Below, in pieces: positions 1 through 7,223 of a stretch of DNA of 26,348 bases; the stretch's first letter is position 1; each line of letters begins with the position of its first letter. Location of the stretch: assembly GCA_033721915.1 (NCBI GenBank), contig JAWWAC010000041.1, positions 1 to 26,348 on the forward strand. Reading direction: 5' to 3'. The stretch is from REBR01 sp033721915 (GTDB taxonomy: Bacteria; Pseudomonadota; Gammaproteobacteria; Pseudomonadales; Oleiphilaceae). The notes beneath the pieces were generated by a model that had not been told where the DNA came from, did no database searches, and saw nothing but the letters and a program-made list of their open reading frames with translations. Made by a program: the position numbers and the translations under genes.

Positions 1-1052
1 CCATGGGCATGAGCCTGCCGGGCAGTTCCGCACAGAACGCCGTCTCGGAGACCAAGCTGGCAGACTGCCGGGCCGCCGGCGCGGCGGTGATGGAACTGCT
101 GGAGAAGGACATCAAGCCCTCGGACATCATGACCCGCAAGGCCTTCGAGAACGCCATCACCGTGGTCATCGCACTGGGCGGCTCCACCAACGCCGTGCTG
201 CACCTGCTGGCCATGGCCAACACCATCGGTGTGGAACTGTCACTGGACGACTTTGTGCGCATCGGCAAGCGCGTGCCTGTGCTGGCGGACCTGCGCCCCA
301 GCGGCCATTACATGATGTCCGAGCTGGTGGCCATCGGCGGCATACAGCCGATGATGAAGACGCTGCTGGAGGCGGGCCTGCTGCACGGTGACTGCCTGAC
401 CGTTACCGGACGGACCCTGGCGGAGAATCTGTCCGGAGTGGCCCCCTACCCATCGGACCAGAAGATCATCCAGAGCCTGGACAACCCCATCAAGAAAGAC
501 AGCCACCTGCGCATCCTTTACGGCAACCTGGCGCCCACCGGCGCCGTGGCCAAGATCACCGGCAAGGAAGGCACCCACTTCACCGGCACCGCCCGGGTCT
601 TCCACTCCGAGGAAGAGGCCCAGGAACGCATCATGGATGGCACCGTGGTGGCCGGGGATGTGCTGGTGATCCGCTACGAGGGCCCCAAGGGAGGGCCCGG
701 CATGCGGGAGATGCTCAGCCCCACCTCCGCCATCATGGGCCGTGGCCTTGGCAATGACGTGGCACTGATTACCGACGGACGCTTCTCAGGCGGCAGCCAC
801 GGCTTTGTGGTGGGTCATGTGACCCCGGAGGCGGCCGATGGCGGCCCCATCGCACTGGTGGAAAACGGCGATGAGATCACCATCGATGCCGAGGCCAACA
901 CCATCACCGTGGCCCTGAGCGAGGCGGAACTGGAAAAGCGCCGGGCGGCCTGGCAGCCCCCCGCCGCCAAATACCCCCGTGGCGTGCTGGCCAAGTTTGC
1001 CAAAGCCGTCAACTCCGCCTCACTGGGGGCCGTCACGGACGCCCCTGAGTAA
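1..1052 (+). CDS. ilvD: Dihydroxy-acid dehydratase IlvD, C-terminal part (5' truncated by window edge)
   Basis: Dihydroxy-acid dehydratase converts 2,3-dihydroxy-isovalerate and 2,3-dihydroxy-3-methylvalerate to the 2-keto acids in valine and isoleucine synthesis; it is a cytosolic Fe-S enzyme. The frame is open from the first base and enters at position 3, giving 349 residues here; full-length proteins of this family have roughly 560-620, so about 200-250 residues lie outside the window. Visible family motifs are GMSLPGSSA at the start, AFENAITVVIALGGSTNAVLHLLA, GGIQPMMKTLLEAGLLHGD, YEGPKGGPGMREML and LITDGRFSGGSHGFVVGHVTPEA. The wording of the first motif resembles the shorter Bacillus-type enzymes more than E. 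coli IlvD. The ATG at position 3 is an internal methionine, not the start. It ends at TAA with no strong terminator; a GGCGGC/GCCGCC stem near 1092-1115 is a weak candidate. Confidence 0.96.
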   Translation, partial: MGMSLPGSSAQNAVSETKLADCRAAGAAVMELLEKDIKPSDIMTRKAFENAITVVIALGGSTNAVLHLLAMANTIGVELSLDDFVRIGKRVPVLADLRPSGHYMMSELVAIGGIQPMMKTLLEAGLLHGDCLTVTGRTLAENLSGVAPYPSDQKIIQSLDNPIKKDSHLRILYGNLAPTGAVAKITGKEGTHFTGTARVFHSEEEAQERIMDGTVVAGDVLVIRYEGPKGGPGMREMLSPTSAIMGRGLGNDVALITDGRFSGGSHGFVVGHVTPEAADGGPIALVENGDEITIDAEANTITVALSEAELEKRRAAWQPPAAKYPRGVLAKFAKAVNSASLGAVTDAPE

Positions 1053-1516
1053 CCCACACAGGCCATCAGAGGGCTCGCCGCTGCCTGGAAAGGCGGCGGC
1101 GCGCCACTGGCCGCCCTCTCCCCTGCACCCATCAACCGAACACAGGCGGTTCCACCCGATGGCGTCAGTAAACCGGTACTGATGCACAGTTCTGAGCAAG
1201 CACACGCTTTTTAACAATTCCCCCACCTGTCTATTCCAGGCCCTTTACCCGTCAGGGGCAACCGTAAGCCCATCGCTGCTCCGATCCTGCTGGGCAGTGG
1301 CTAAGTCCCCGGCAAGCATTGAATAAATCCTCCTGCGAAGCCCCCCGTTCAGGCTCTGGCCTGAACCCGGGGCCCTGCGCGCTGTCACACACGCTGCCCC
1401 GTTGAGTGCACTCAAGGGGGGCTTCTTTCTGTCCTTGGTAACTATTCAATGGCGGATCTCTCCACTATGATTTGAATCAAGGCTGAGCGTTTTTTGACCA
1501 AGCAGAGGGGTACACT
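1053..1516. other. 464-base gap between ilvD and prkA without a gene
   Basis: No ORF in this gap has a credible start, coding character or recognisable product. What it holds: a weak GC hairpin after ilvD (1092-1115), an unremarkable middle part, the folded element at 1337-1425 described separately, and the prkA upstream region. TATGAT at 1466-1471, preceded by C, could be a -10 box and would suit an RpoS-type promoter, but there is no convincing -35 at the right distance (TTGGTA at 1435-1440 lies 25 bases away). The prkA ribosome-binding site AGAGGGG is at 1504-1510. Confidence 0.7.
1337..1425 (+). promoter_or_regulatory. Candidate structured RNA element (four-way junction) upstream of prkA
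   Basis: Read directly, the 89 bases can pair almost completely into a cloverleaf. P1 is GAAGCCCCCC (1337-1346) with GGGGGGCTTC (1416-1425), 10 perfect pairs. P2 is GTTCAGGC (1347-1354) with GCCTGAAC (1359-1366), loop TCTG. P3 is CGGGGC (1368-1373) with GCCCCG (1396-1401). P4 is TTGAG (1402-1406) with CTCAA (1411-1415), loop TGCA. Only one base (1367) is unpaired at the junction. The P1 3' strand runs into TTCTTTCT, so the 3' part could also form a local terminator-like hairpin (CCCC 1397-1400 with GGGG 1416-1419), exclusive of P1. It may be a leader regulator of the prkA operon, a free small RNA or only terminators; the strand is inferred from prkA. Confidence 0.4.
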
Positions 1517-3439
1517 ATGAGTATCTTGCAGCAGTTCAGGGATCGGTACGAAGCCACACAGGAAGAGGAACTGAGTCTCGAGGAATATCTGGCCGTCTGC
1601 AAAGAGGATCCGTCCGCCTATGCCACGGCCGCCGAGCGTATGCTGCTGGCGATCGGCAAACCGGAGCTGGTGGACACCTCCAAGGATCCCCGCCTGGCCC
1701 GCATCTTCTCCAACAAGGTCATCAAGCGTTACCCGGAGTTCCGCGAGTTCTACGGCATGGAGGAGGCGGTGGAAAACATCGTGTCCTACTTCCGCCATGC
1801 GGCACAGGGTCTGGAGGAGAAGAAACAGATCCTCTACCTGCTCGGCCCCGTGGGTGGCGGCAAATCCTCACTGGCGGAAAAGCTCAAGCAACTGATCCAG
1901 AAGGTGCCCTTCTATGCCATCAAGGGGTCTCCGGTGAACGAATCCCCACTGGGGCTGTTCGACCCCCTGGAGGATGGCCAGATCCTGGAAGAGGAATACG
2001 GCATCCCGAAGCGCTACCTCAAGCCCATCATGTCCCCCTGGGCGGTCAAGCGCCTGCACGAGTACGGCGGCGATATCAGCCAGTTCCGTGTGGTCAAGCG
2101 CTACCCCTCCATACTCGACCAGGTGGCCATCGCCAAGACCGAGCCCGGTGACGACAACAACCAGGACATCTCGGCACTGGTGGGCAAGGTCAATATCCGC
2201 ATGCTGGAGGACTTCAGCCAGGACGACGTGGACGCCTACAGTTTCAGTGGCGGCCTTAACCGGGCCAACCAGGGGCTGCTGGAATTCGTGGAGATGTTCA
2301 AGGCCCCCATCAAGGTACTGCACCCGCTGCTGACTGCCACCCAGGAGGGCAACTACAACACCACCGAGGGCATGGGCTCGGTGCCCTTTGACGGCGTGAT
2401 ACTGGCCCATTCCAACGAGTCCGAGTGGCAGACCTTCCGCAACAACAAGCACAACGAGGCCTTCCTGGACCGGGTCAATATCGTCAAGGTGCCCTACTGC
2501 CTGCGGGTGTCCGAGGAAATCGAGATCTACCGCAAGCTGCTGCGGGAAAGCTCACTGGCAGAGGCTCCCTGCGCGCCGGACACACTGCGCATGCTGGCCC
2601 AGTTTGTGGTGCTGTCCCGCCTGGTGGAGCCGGAGAACTCCAGCATCTATTCCAAAATGAAGGTCTACGACGGTGAGAACATCAAGGACACCGACCCCAA
2701 GGCCAAGTCCATCCAGGAATACCGCGACGCGGCCGGGGTCAACGAGGGCATGGAGGGGCTCTCCACCCGCTTTGCCTTCAAGATCCTCTCCAAAGTGTTC
2801 AACTTCGATTCCACCGAGGTGGCCGCCAACCCGGTGCATCTGCTCTATGTGCTGGAAAAGCAGATCGAACAGGAGCAGTTCCCACCGGAAGTGCACGAAA
2901 AGTACCTGCGCTTTATCAAGGAGTACCTGGCACCACGCTATGTGGAGTTTATCGGCAAGGAAATCCAGACCGCCTATCTGGAGTCCTACTCCGAGTACGG
3001 ACAGAACCTGTTCGACCGTTACGTCACCTATGCCGACTTCTGGATACAGGACCAGGACTACCGGGATCCGGATACCGGCGAGATTCTCGACCGCGCCGCC
3101 ATCAACGACGAACTGGAAAAAATCGAAAAGCCGGCAGGCATCAGCAATCCCAAGGATTTCCGCAACGAAGTGGTCAACTTTGTCCTGCGGGCCAGAGCCA
3201 ACAACCAGGGCCGGAACCCCTCCTGGCTGAGTTACGAGAAACTGCGCTCGGTGATCGAACAGAAGATGTTCTCCAACACCGAAGACCTGCTGCCGGTGAT
3301 CTCCTTCAACCCCAAGGCATCCGAGGACGATCAGCGCAAACACCAGCAGTTTGTGGATCGCATGCTCGAGCGGGGCTACACCGAGAAGCAGGTGCGTCTG
3401 CTGGCCGAGTGGTACCTGAGGGTGCGTAAATCCCAGTAA
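1517..3439 (+). CDS. prkA: PrkA family serine protein kinase / AAA+ protein (YeaG-like)
   Basis: PrkA/YeaG is a cytosolic AAA+ domain protein with reported serine kinase activity, linked to nitrogen starvation and stationary phase in enterobacteria and to sporulation in Bacillus. The 640-residue length is typical. It shows the Walker A loop GPVGGGKSS at residues 110-118, a Walker B-like segment GLLEFVEMF near 253-261, the conserved VILAHSNESEW at about 294-304 and an FLDRV arginine-finger-like motif at 316-320. The C-terminal part corresponds to the PrkA C-terminal domain. The ATG at 1517 follows AGAGGGG with 6 bases between. It is first in a + strand cluster with yeaH (25 bases downstream) and spoVR, the conserved three-gene order in Gammaproteobacteria, so the products probably work together; the exact substrate is unknown. 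Confidence 0.97.
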   Translation: MSILQQFRDRYEATQEEELSLEEYLAVCKEDPSAYATAAERMLLAIGKPELVDTSKDPRLARIFSNKVIKRYPEFREFYGMEEAVENIVSYFRHAAQGLEEKKQILYLLGPVGGGKSSLAEKLKQLIQKVPFYAIKGSPVNESPLGLFDPLEDGQILEEEYGIPKRYLKPIMSPWAVKRLHEYGGDISQFRVVKRYPSILDQVAIAKTEPGDDNNQDISALVGKVNIRMLEDFSQDDVDAYSFSGGLNRANQGLLEFVEMFKAPIKVLHPLLTATQEGNYNTTEGMGSVPFDGVILAHSNESEWQTFRNNKHNEAFLDRVNIVKVPYCLRVSEEIEIYRKLLRESSLAEAPCAPDTLRMLAQFVVLSRLVEPENSSIYSKMKVYDGENIKDTDPKAKSIQEYRDAAGVNEGMEGLSTRFAFKILSKVFNFDSTEVAANPVHLLYVLEKQIEQEQFPPEVHEKYLRFIKEYLAPRYVEFIGKEIQTAYLESYSEYGQNLFDRYVTYADFWIQDQDYRDPDTGEILDRAAINDELEKIEKPAGISNPKDFRNEVVNFVLRARANNQGRNPSWLSYEKLRSVIEQKMFSNTEDLLPVISFNPKASEDDQRKHQQFVDRMLERGYTEKQVRLLAEWYLRVRKSQ

Positions 3440-3464
3440 CCGGCAAAGACCCGGGGGTCTCTGT

Positions 3465-4760
3465 ATGGGAATGAGTCACATTGTTGACCGTCGACTGAAC
3501 GGCAAGAACAAGAGTGCCGTGAATCGGGACCGTTTTCTGCGCCGTTACCGCAAGCACATCAAGCGGGCCGTCTCGGAGGCGGTCCACGACCGCTCCATCA
3601 CGGATGTGGAAAAGGGGGAGAGTGTCAGCATCCCCACCAAGGACATCCACGAGCCCCAGTTCCACCATGGCCGTGGCGGCCATCGTGAAATGGTGCACCC
3701 CGGCAACCGGGAGTTTGTCACCGGGGATCTCCTGCCCAAACCCGAAGGCGGCGAAGGGGGCGGCGCCGGCCAGGGGGATGCCAGTGACCAGGGCGAGGGC
3801 ATGGACGATTTTGTCTTCCAGATCACACAGGAGGAATTCCTCAACTTCCTGTTTGATGACCTGGAGCTGCCGCGACTGGCCCGCAAGAAGCTCAAGCGGG
3901 CGGAGTCATTCAATTACGTGCGTTCGGGCTTCACCACCGATGGCACGCCGGCCAAGCTCAATGTGGTGCGCTCTCTGCGGGGCGCCCATGCCCGTCGCAT
4001 CAGCCTGGGGGGCTCGCGCAAACGGCGCATCCGCAGGCTGGAATCCCAGTTGCAGGCGCTCAAAGAGCGCCCTGCCGTGGACGATCCGGTACTGGACAAG
4101 TCCGCCGAGATCCAGGCACTGGAAGAGGAACTGGAGCGGCTGCGCAACAGCATGAAGCGCATTCCCTGGCTGGATGAGATCGACCTGCGCTACAACCAGC
4201 ATGTGCGTCAGCCCCGCCCGGCCACCAGTGCCGTGATGTTCTGCCTGATGGATGTGTCCGGCTCCATGAGCCAGGCCCACAAGGACATCGCCAAGCGCTT
4301 TTTCATACTGTTGTATCTCTTCCTCAAGAAGAGCTACAAGCGCATCGAGGTGGTGTTTATCCGCCACCACACCAGCGCCAAGGAAGTGGACGAGGAGGAG
4401 TTCTTCTACTCCCGGGAGACCGGCGGCACCATCGTCTCCAGCGCACTGAAGCTCACCCACGAGATCATCAGGGAACGTTTTCCACCGGAGGAGTGGAACA
4501 TTTACGCCGCCCAGGCCTCTGACGGTGACAACTGGAACGACGACTCCCCCAAGTGCGGTGAGATACTCAGCAAGCAGCTGCTGCCGCTGCTGCAGTATTA
4601 CGCCTATGTGGAGATCACACCGGACGAGCACCAGACACTGTGGCACGAATACGAAAGCGTGCAGGAGAAGCACCCGGAGTCCTTTGCCATGCAGCAGATC
4701 ACCCAGGTGGCGGATATCTATCCGGTTTTCCGCTCATTGTTCGAACGGAAATCCCACTGA
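3465..4760 (+). CDS. yeaH: YeaH/YhbH family protein (DUF444, von Willebrand A-like)
   Basis: This 431-residue protein is close to E. coli YeaH through its whole length: N-terminal VDRRLNGKNKSAVNRDRFLRR, the FHHGRGGHREMVHPGN segment near 66-81, a Gly-rich linker at 94-113, and a C-terminal von Willebrand A-like domain. The domain carries a MIDAS-type motif, DVSGS at residues 263-267, followed by ETGGTIVSSAL (318-328) and QASDGDNW (350-357). Residues 186-230 are heptad-like and may form a coiled coil. The family acts with PrkA in nutrient-stress adaptation in E. coli; its biochemical role is unknown. I chose ATG 3465 because GGGGGT lies about 9 bases upstream; ATG 3471 (MSHIVDRR) is an alternative. 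It lies 25 bases after prkA and 100 before spoVR. Confidence 0.95.
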   Translation: MGMSHIVDRRLNGKNKSAVNRDRFLRRYRKHIKRAVSEAVHDRSITDVEKGESVSIPTKDIHEPQFHHGRGGHREMVHPGNREFVTGDLLPKPEGGEGGGAGQGDASDQGEGMDDFVFQITQEEFLNFLFDDLELPRLARKKLKRAESFNYVRSGFTTDGTPAKLNVVRSLRGAHARRISLGGSRKRRIRRLESQLQALKERPAVDDPVLDKSAEIQALEEELERLRNSMKRIPWLDEIDLRYNQHVRQPRPATSAVMFCLMDVSGSMSQAHKDIAKRFFILLYLFLKKSYKRIEVVFIRHHTSAKEVDEEEFFYSRETGGTIVSSALKLTHEIIRERFPPEEWNIYAAQASDGDNWNDDSPKCGEILSKQLLPLLQYYAYVEITPDEHQTLWHEYESVQEKHPESFAMQQITQVADIYPVFRSLFERKSH

Positions 4761-4860
4761 GATGGCGGGTTGCCAGTCACAATCATTGCCAATCAAGAGT
4801 GCACCCGGGTCCTGGCGGCCCGGGACAGCCTGACAGGCCCGAGAGGGCCGGGAGCCAAGC
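4761..4860 (+). promoter_or_regulatory. Intercistronic spacer with two hairpins before spoVR
   Basis: The yeaH-spoVR spacer holds two perfect stems. One is CCCGGG (4804-4809) with CCCGGG (4819-4824). The other is GGCCC (4836-4840) with GGGCC (4845-4849) closed by GAGA, a GNRA-type tetraloop. The second ends directly at the spoVR ribosome-binding site GGAG (4851-4854). There is no T tract, so termination is unlikely; mRNA processing, stability or start-site accessibility are possible roles. Confidence 0.45.
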
Positions 4861-6381
4861 ATGACCGAACCCATTTCCGATACGTCCGAATGGACCTTTG
4901 AGCTGATCGAGCAGTACGACCGGGAAATCGCCCGCATTGCCGGAGAGTACGGCCTGGACACCTACCCGGTGCAGATCGAGATCATCAGCGCGGAGCAGAT
5001 GATGGACGCCTACAGCTCCGTGGGCATGCCCGTGGGCTACAACCACTGGTCCTTCGGCAAGCAGTTCCTGCAGACCATGCAGGGCTACCGCCGTGGGCAG
5101 ATGGGCCTGGCCTATGAGATCGTCATCAATTCCAACCCCTGCATCTGCTACCTCATGGAAGAAAACACCATGATGATGCAGGCCCTGGTGATCGCCCACG
5201 CCGGTTATGGCCACAACTCCTTTTTCAAGAACAACTACCTGTTCCGCACCTGGACCGACGCCAGCGCCATCATCGATTACCTGCTGTTTGCCAAGACCTA
5301 TGTGGCCCAGTGTGAGGAGCGTTACGGGCTGGACGCGGTGGAGGCCATACTGGACGCCTGCCACGCACTGATGAACCACGGCGTGGACCGCTACAAGCGC
5401 CCGGCCCCCATCTCCGCCAGCGAAGAGCGGCGCCGCCAGCAGGAGCGGGAGCAGATCCGCCAGGAGCAGCTCAATGACCTGTGGCGCACCATCCCGGACA
5501 TGGGGCAGAGCCAGGAGCGCAGGGAGGGCAGCAATCGCTACCCCCGGGAGCCCCAGGAGAACCTCCTGTACTTTATCGAGAAAAACGCCCCGCTGCTTGA
5601 GACCTGGCAGCGTGAGCTGGTGCGCATCGTGCGCAAGACCGCCCAGTATTTCTACCCACAGCGCCAGACCCAGGTCATGAACGAGGGCTGGGCCTGTTTC
5701 TGGCACTACACCATCATGCACGAGCTGTATGAGGAGGGGCTGGTGACGGACGGCTTTATGCTGGAGTTCCTGGAATCCCACAGCGCGGTGATCTACCAGC
5801 CGCCCTTTGACAGCCCCTACTACTCCGGGCTCAACCCCTACACACTGGGCTTTTCCATCTTCATGGACCTGAAGCGTATCTGCCAGTTCCCCACCGAGGA
5901 AGACCGGCGCTGGTTCCCGGACATTGCCGGCTCCGACTGGCAGGAAACCCTGGATTTTGCCATGCGCAACTTCAAGGACGAGTCCTTTATACTGCAGTTC
6001 CTGTCGCCCAAGGTGATCCGGGATCTCAAGCTGTTTGCCATCAGTGACGAGGAAAACGAGCCGGTGTACGAGATTACCGCCATCCACAACGACGAGGGCT
6101 ACCGGGCGGTGCGGGAAAAACTGGCGCGCCAGTACAACCTCAGTTACCGGGACCCGAACATCCAGGTCTGGAACGTGAATGTGCGCGGCGACCGCACACT
6201 GACGCTGCGCCACAACCGCACCGACGGCATGCCGCTGGGGCAGCACACCCGTGAAGTACTGCGCCATGTGCACCAGCTGTGGGGCTTCCCGGTGAAACTC
6301 CAGAGCATGGACGATGACACACTGGTGGAAGAGGAGGTAGTGCCTGCCCCCACCGGGGCCGACCAGGCGAGAAGCGCCTGA
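4861..6381 (+). CDS. spoVR: SpoVR family protein (YcgB-like)
   Basis: SpoVR/YcgB proteins are soluble proteins of unknown biochemistry. In Bacillus SpoVR affects spore cortex formation; in Proteobacteria the gene travels with prkA and yeaH and is tied to stationary-phase stress. The 506-residue length is normal. Recognisable segments are VGMPVGYNHWSFGKQF (54-69), IAHAGYGHNSFFKNNYLF (111-128) with two histidines that could bind metal, and NEGWACFWHYTIMHELY (274-290). A charged, probably coiled stretch lies at 187-204, followed by the family's C-terminal region. The start ATG 4861 has GGAG at 4851-4854 with 6 bases between. It is the last gene of the cluster and is followed by a strong terminator at 6425-6454. 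Confidence 0.96.
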   Translation: MTEPISDTSEWTFELIEQYDREIARIAGEYGLDTYPVQIEIISAEQMMDAYSSVGMPVGYNHWSFGKQFLQTMQGYRRGQMGLAYEIVINSNPCICYLMEENTMMMQALVIAHAGYGHNSFFKNNYLFRTWTDASAIIDYLLFAKTYVAQCEERYGLDAVEAILDACHALMNHGVDRYKRPAPISASEERRRQQEREQIRQEQLNDLWRTIPDMGQSQERREGSNRYPREPQENLLYFIEKNAPLLETWQRELVRIVRKTAQYFYPQRQTQVMNEGWACFWHYTIMHELYEEGLVTDGFMLEFLESHSAVIYQPPFDSPYYSGLNPYTLGFSIFMDLKRICQFPTEEDRRWFPDIAGSDWQETLDFAMRNFKDESFILQFLSPKVIRDLKLFAISDEENEPVYEITAIHNDEGYRAVREKLARQYNLSYRDPNIQVWNVNVRGDRTLTLRHNRTDGMPLGQHTREVLRHVHQLWGFPVKLQSMDDDTLVEEEVVPAPTGADQARSA

Positions 6382-6424
6382 CAGAAAGGCCATTACAGGC
6401 AGGCCAGGTAAAAAACGGGACCAT

Positions 6425-6454
6425 AAAAAACGGCGCCACTGGGCGCCGTTTTTT
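6425..6454. terminator. Bidirectional intrinsic terminator between spoVR and the 6476 gene
   Basis: CGGCGCC (6431-6437) pairs perfectly with GGCGCCG (6442-6448) around the loop ACTG. It is flanked by six A on the left (6425-6430) and six T on the right (6449-6454), so it can terminate both spoVR on the + strand and the convergent barrel gene on the - strand. Confidence 0.92.
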
Positions 6455-6475
6455 ATCAGGATCGGATACTTTACC

Positions 6476-7036
6476 TCAGAATGACAGAGACAGACCCGCG
6501 ATCAGGCCCAGTTCACCGTCAAACACATCCAGCTCACCCAGCAGTGACAGGTCACGGCTCAAGGCCAGACGACCCGTGAAGGCATAGCCCACATAATCCA
6601 GATCACCGGTAATCACCCGGGCAGAACCGCCCAGCTCCAGCGCCTCATTGACCTGATGGCGCAGGCCGCCACGCAGGGCCAGGCCGGTATCGTCAAAGGT
6701 GCCGGCACGGTTCGGAAAGTCAAGCTCCTGGTAGTCCAGGCCAACGCCGCCCCAGATGCTGGTGCGGGTCTCCAGTCGGTGGCGAAAACCCACACCGGCG
6801 TGAAGGGCTGTGTAATCCACCTCATCCGTCAGGAACTTGAGTCCGCCATACACGAAGACCGCCGGGGTCAGTTCCAGTGACAGACGGCTGTCAAAGCCGA
6901 CAAAATCCTGCTCATTATCGGAACCGGGGTAAAGGGCAACACCCGCTTCTGCGTGGTTGTAGGACAGATCGCTGGCTGCGGCGCTCAGAGGGAACAGAGC
7001 GGCCAGTAGCAGAAGCTTGGGGAAGGACAGTTTCAT
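6476..7036 (-). CDS. Small outer-membrane beta-barrel protein (YfaZ/OmpA-barrel-like)
   Basis: The protein of about 186 residues has a signal peptide (Lys, then LLLLAALFPLSAAA, cleavage probably before SDLSYN). The mature part consists of alternating hydrophobic/polar strands separated by Gly- and Asp-rich turns, ending in LSLSF with the terminal Phe that outer-membrane barrels use for BAM recognition. These are the features of an 8-stranded barrel; YfaZ-like is a guess from size and pattern. Two ATG codons compete: 7042 (MPMKLS) and 7036 (MKLSF). I chose 7036 because AAGGA sits directly against the first ATG but about 7 bases before the second. It is convergent with spoVR and shares its terminator. 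The role in the envelope cannot be read from sequence. Confidence 0.8.
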   Translation of the reverse strand: MKLSFPKLLLLAALFPLSAAASDLSYNHAEAGVALYPGSDNEQDFVGFDSRLSLELTPAVFVYGGLKFLTDEVDYTALHAGVGFRHRLETRTSIWGGVGLDYQELDFPNRAGTFDDTGLALRGGLRHQVNEALELGGSARVITGDLDYVGYAFTGRLALSRDLSLLGELDVFDGELGLIAGLSLSF

Positions 7037-7077
7037 GGGCATTTCCTTATGGAGGTAGCAGTCAAATCAGGAGCAGG

Positions 7078-7099
7078 GCAGACACAGGACCTGTGCTGC
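7078..7099. promoter_or_regulatory. Dyad upstream of the outer-membrane barrel gene
   Basis: GCAG-A-CACAGG-A-CCTGTG-CTGC is an almost perfect inverted repeat, with 10-base arms apart from one extra A. It lies about 42-63 bases before the ATG at 7036, where a promoter operator or 5' UTR hairpin would be. No known regulator motif is recognised. Confidence 0.35.
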
Positions 7100-7129
7100 C
7101 GGCGTCAGCGCAGTGTGCGCAAACGCTCC

Positions 7130-7156
7130 GGAGAACAACAGCAAAATCTGTTCTCC
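7130..7156. repeat. Inverted repeat downstream of the 346-aa gene
   Basis: GGAGAACA (7130-7137) pairs perfectly with TGTTCTCC (7149-7156). It lies 68 bases past the stop of the - strand gene at 7224, but neither side carries a T tract, so it is only a possible Rho-type or processing end. A smaller GGCCCC/GGGGCC stem lies at 7176-7192. Confidence 0.4.
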
Positions 7157-7223
7157 CTCCTCTTGTGGCCCTCCTGGCCCCCTCATGGGGCCCGTCAGGC
7201 GCCCCACTCAGTCCACGCTGTTT

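Noticed and set aside
1337..1425. Integron attC site or tRNA-like cloverleaf
   Set aside because: GTTGAGT at 1401 fits the GTTRRRY core, but no matching RYYYAAC lies at the other end and no integrase or cassette gene is near. The fold has no anticodon arm, T-loop or acceptor features of a tRNA.
4783..6393. 536-aa open frame on the - strand opposite spoVR
   Set aside because: It mirrors spoVR for its whole length, and the product (rich in His, Val, Gly and Leu) has no family motif. It is a by-product of GC-rich third positions.
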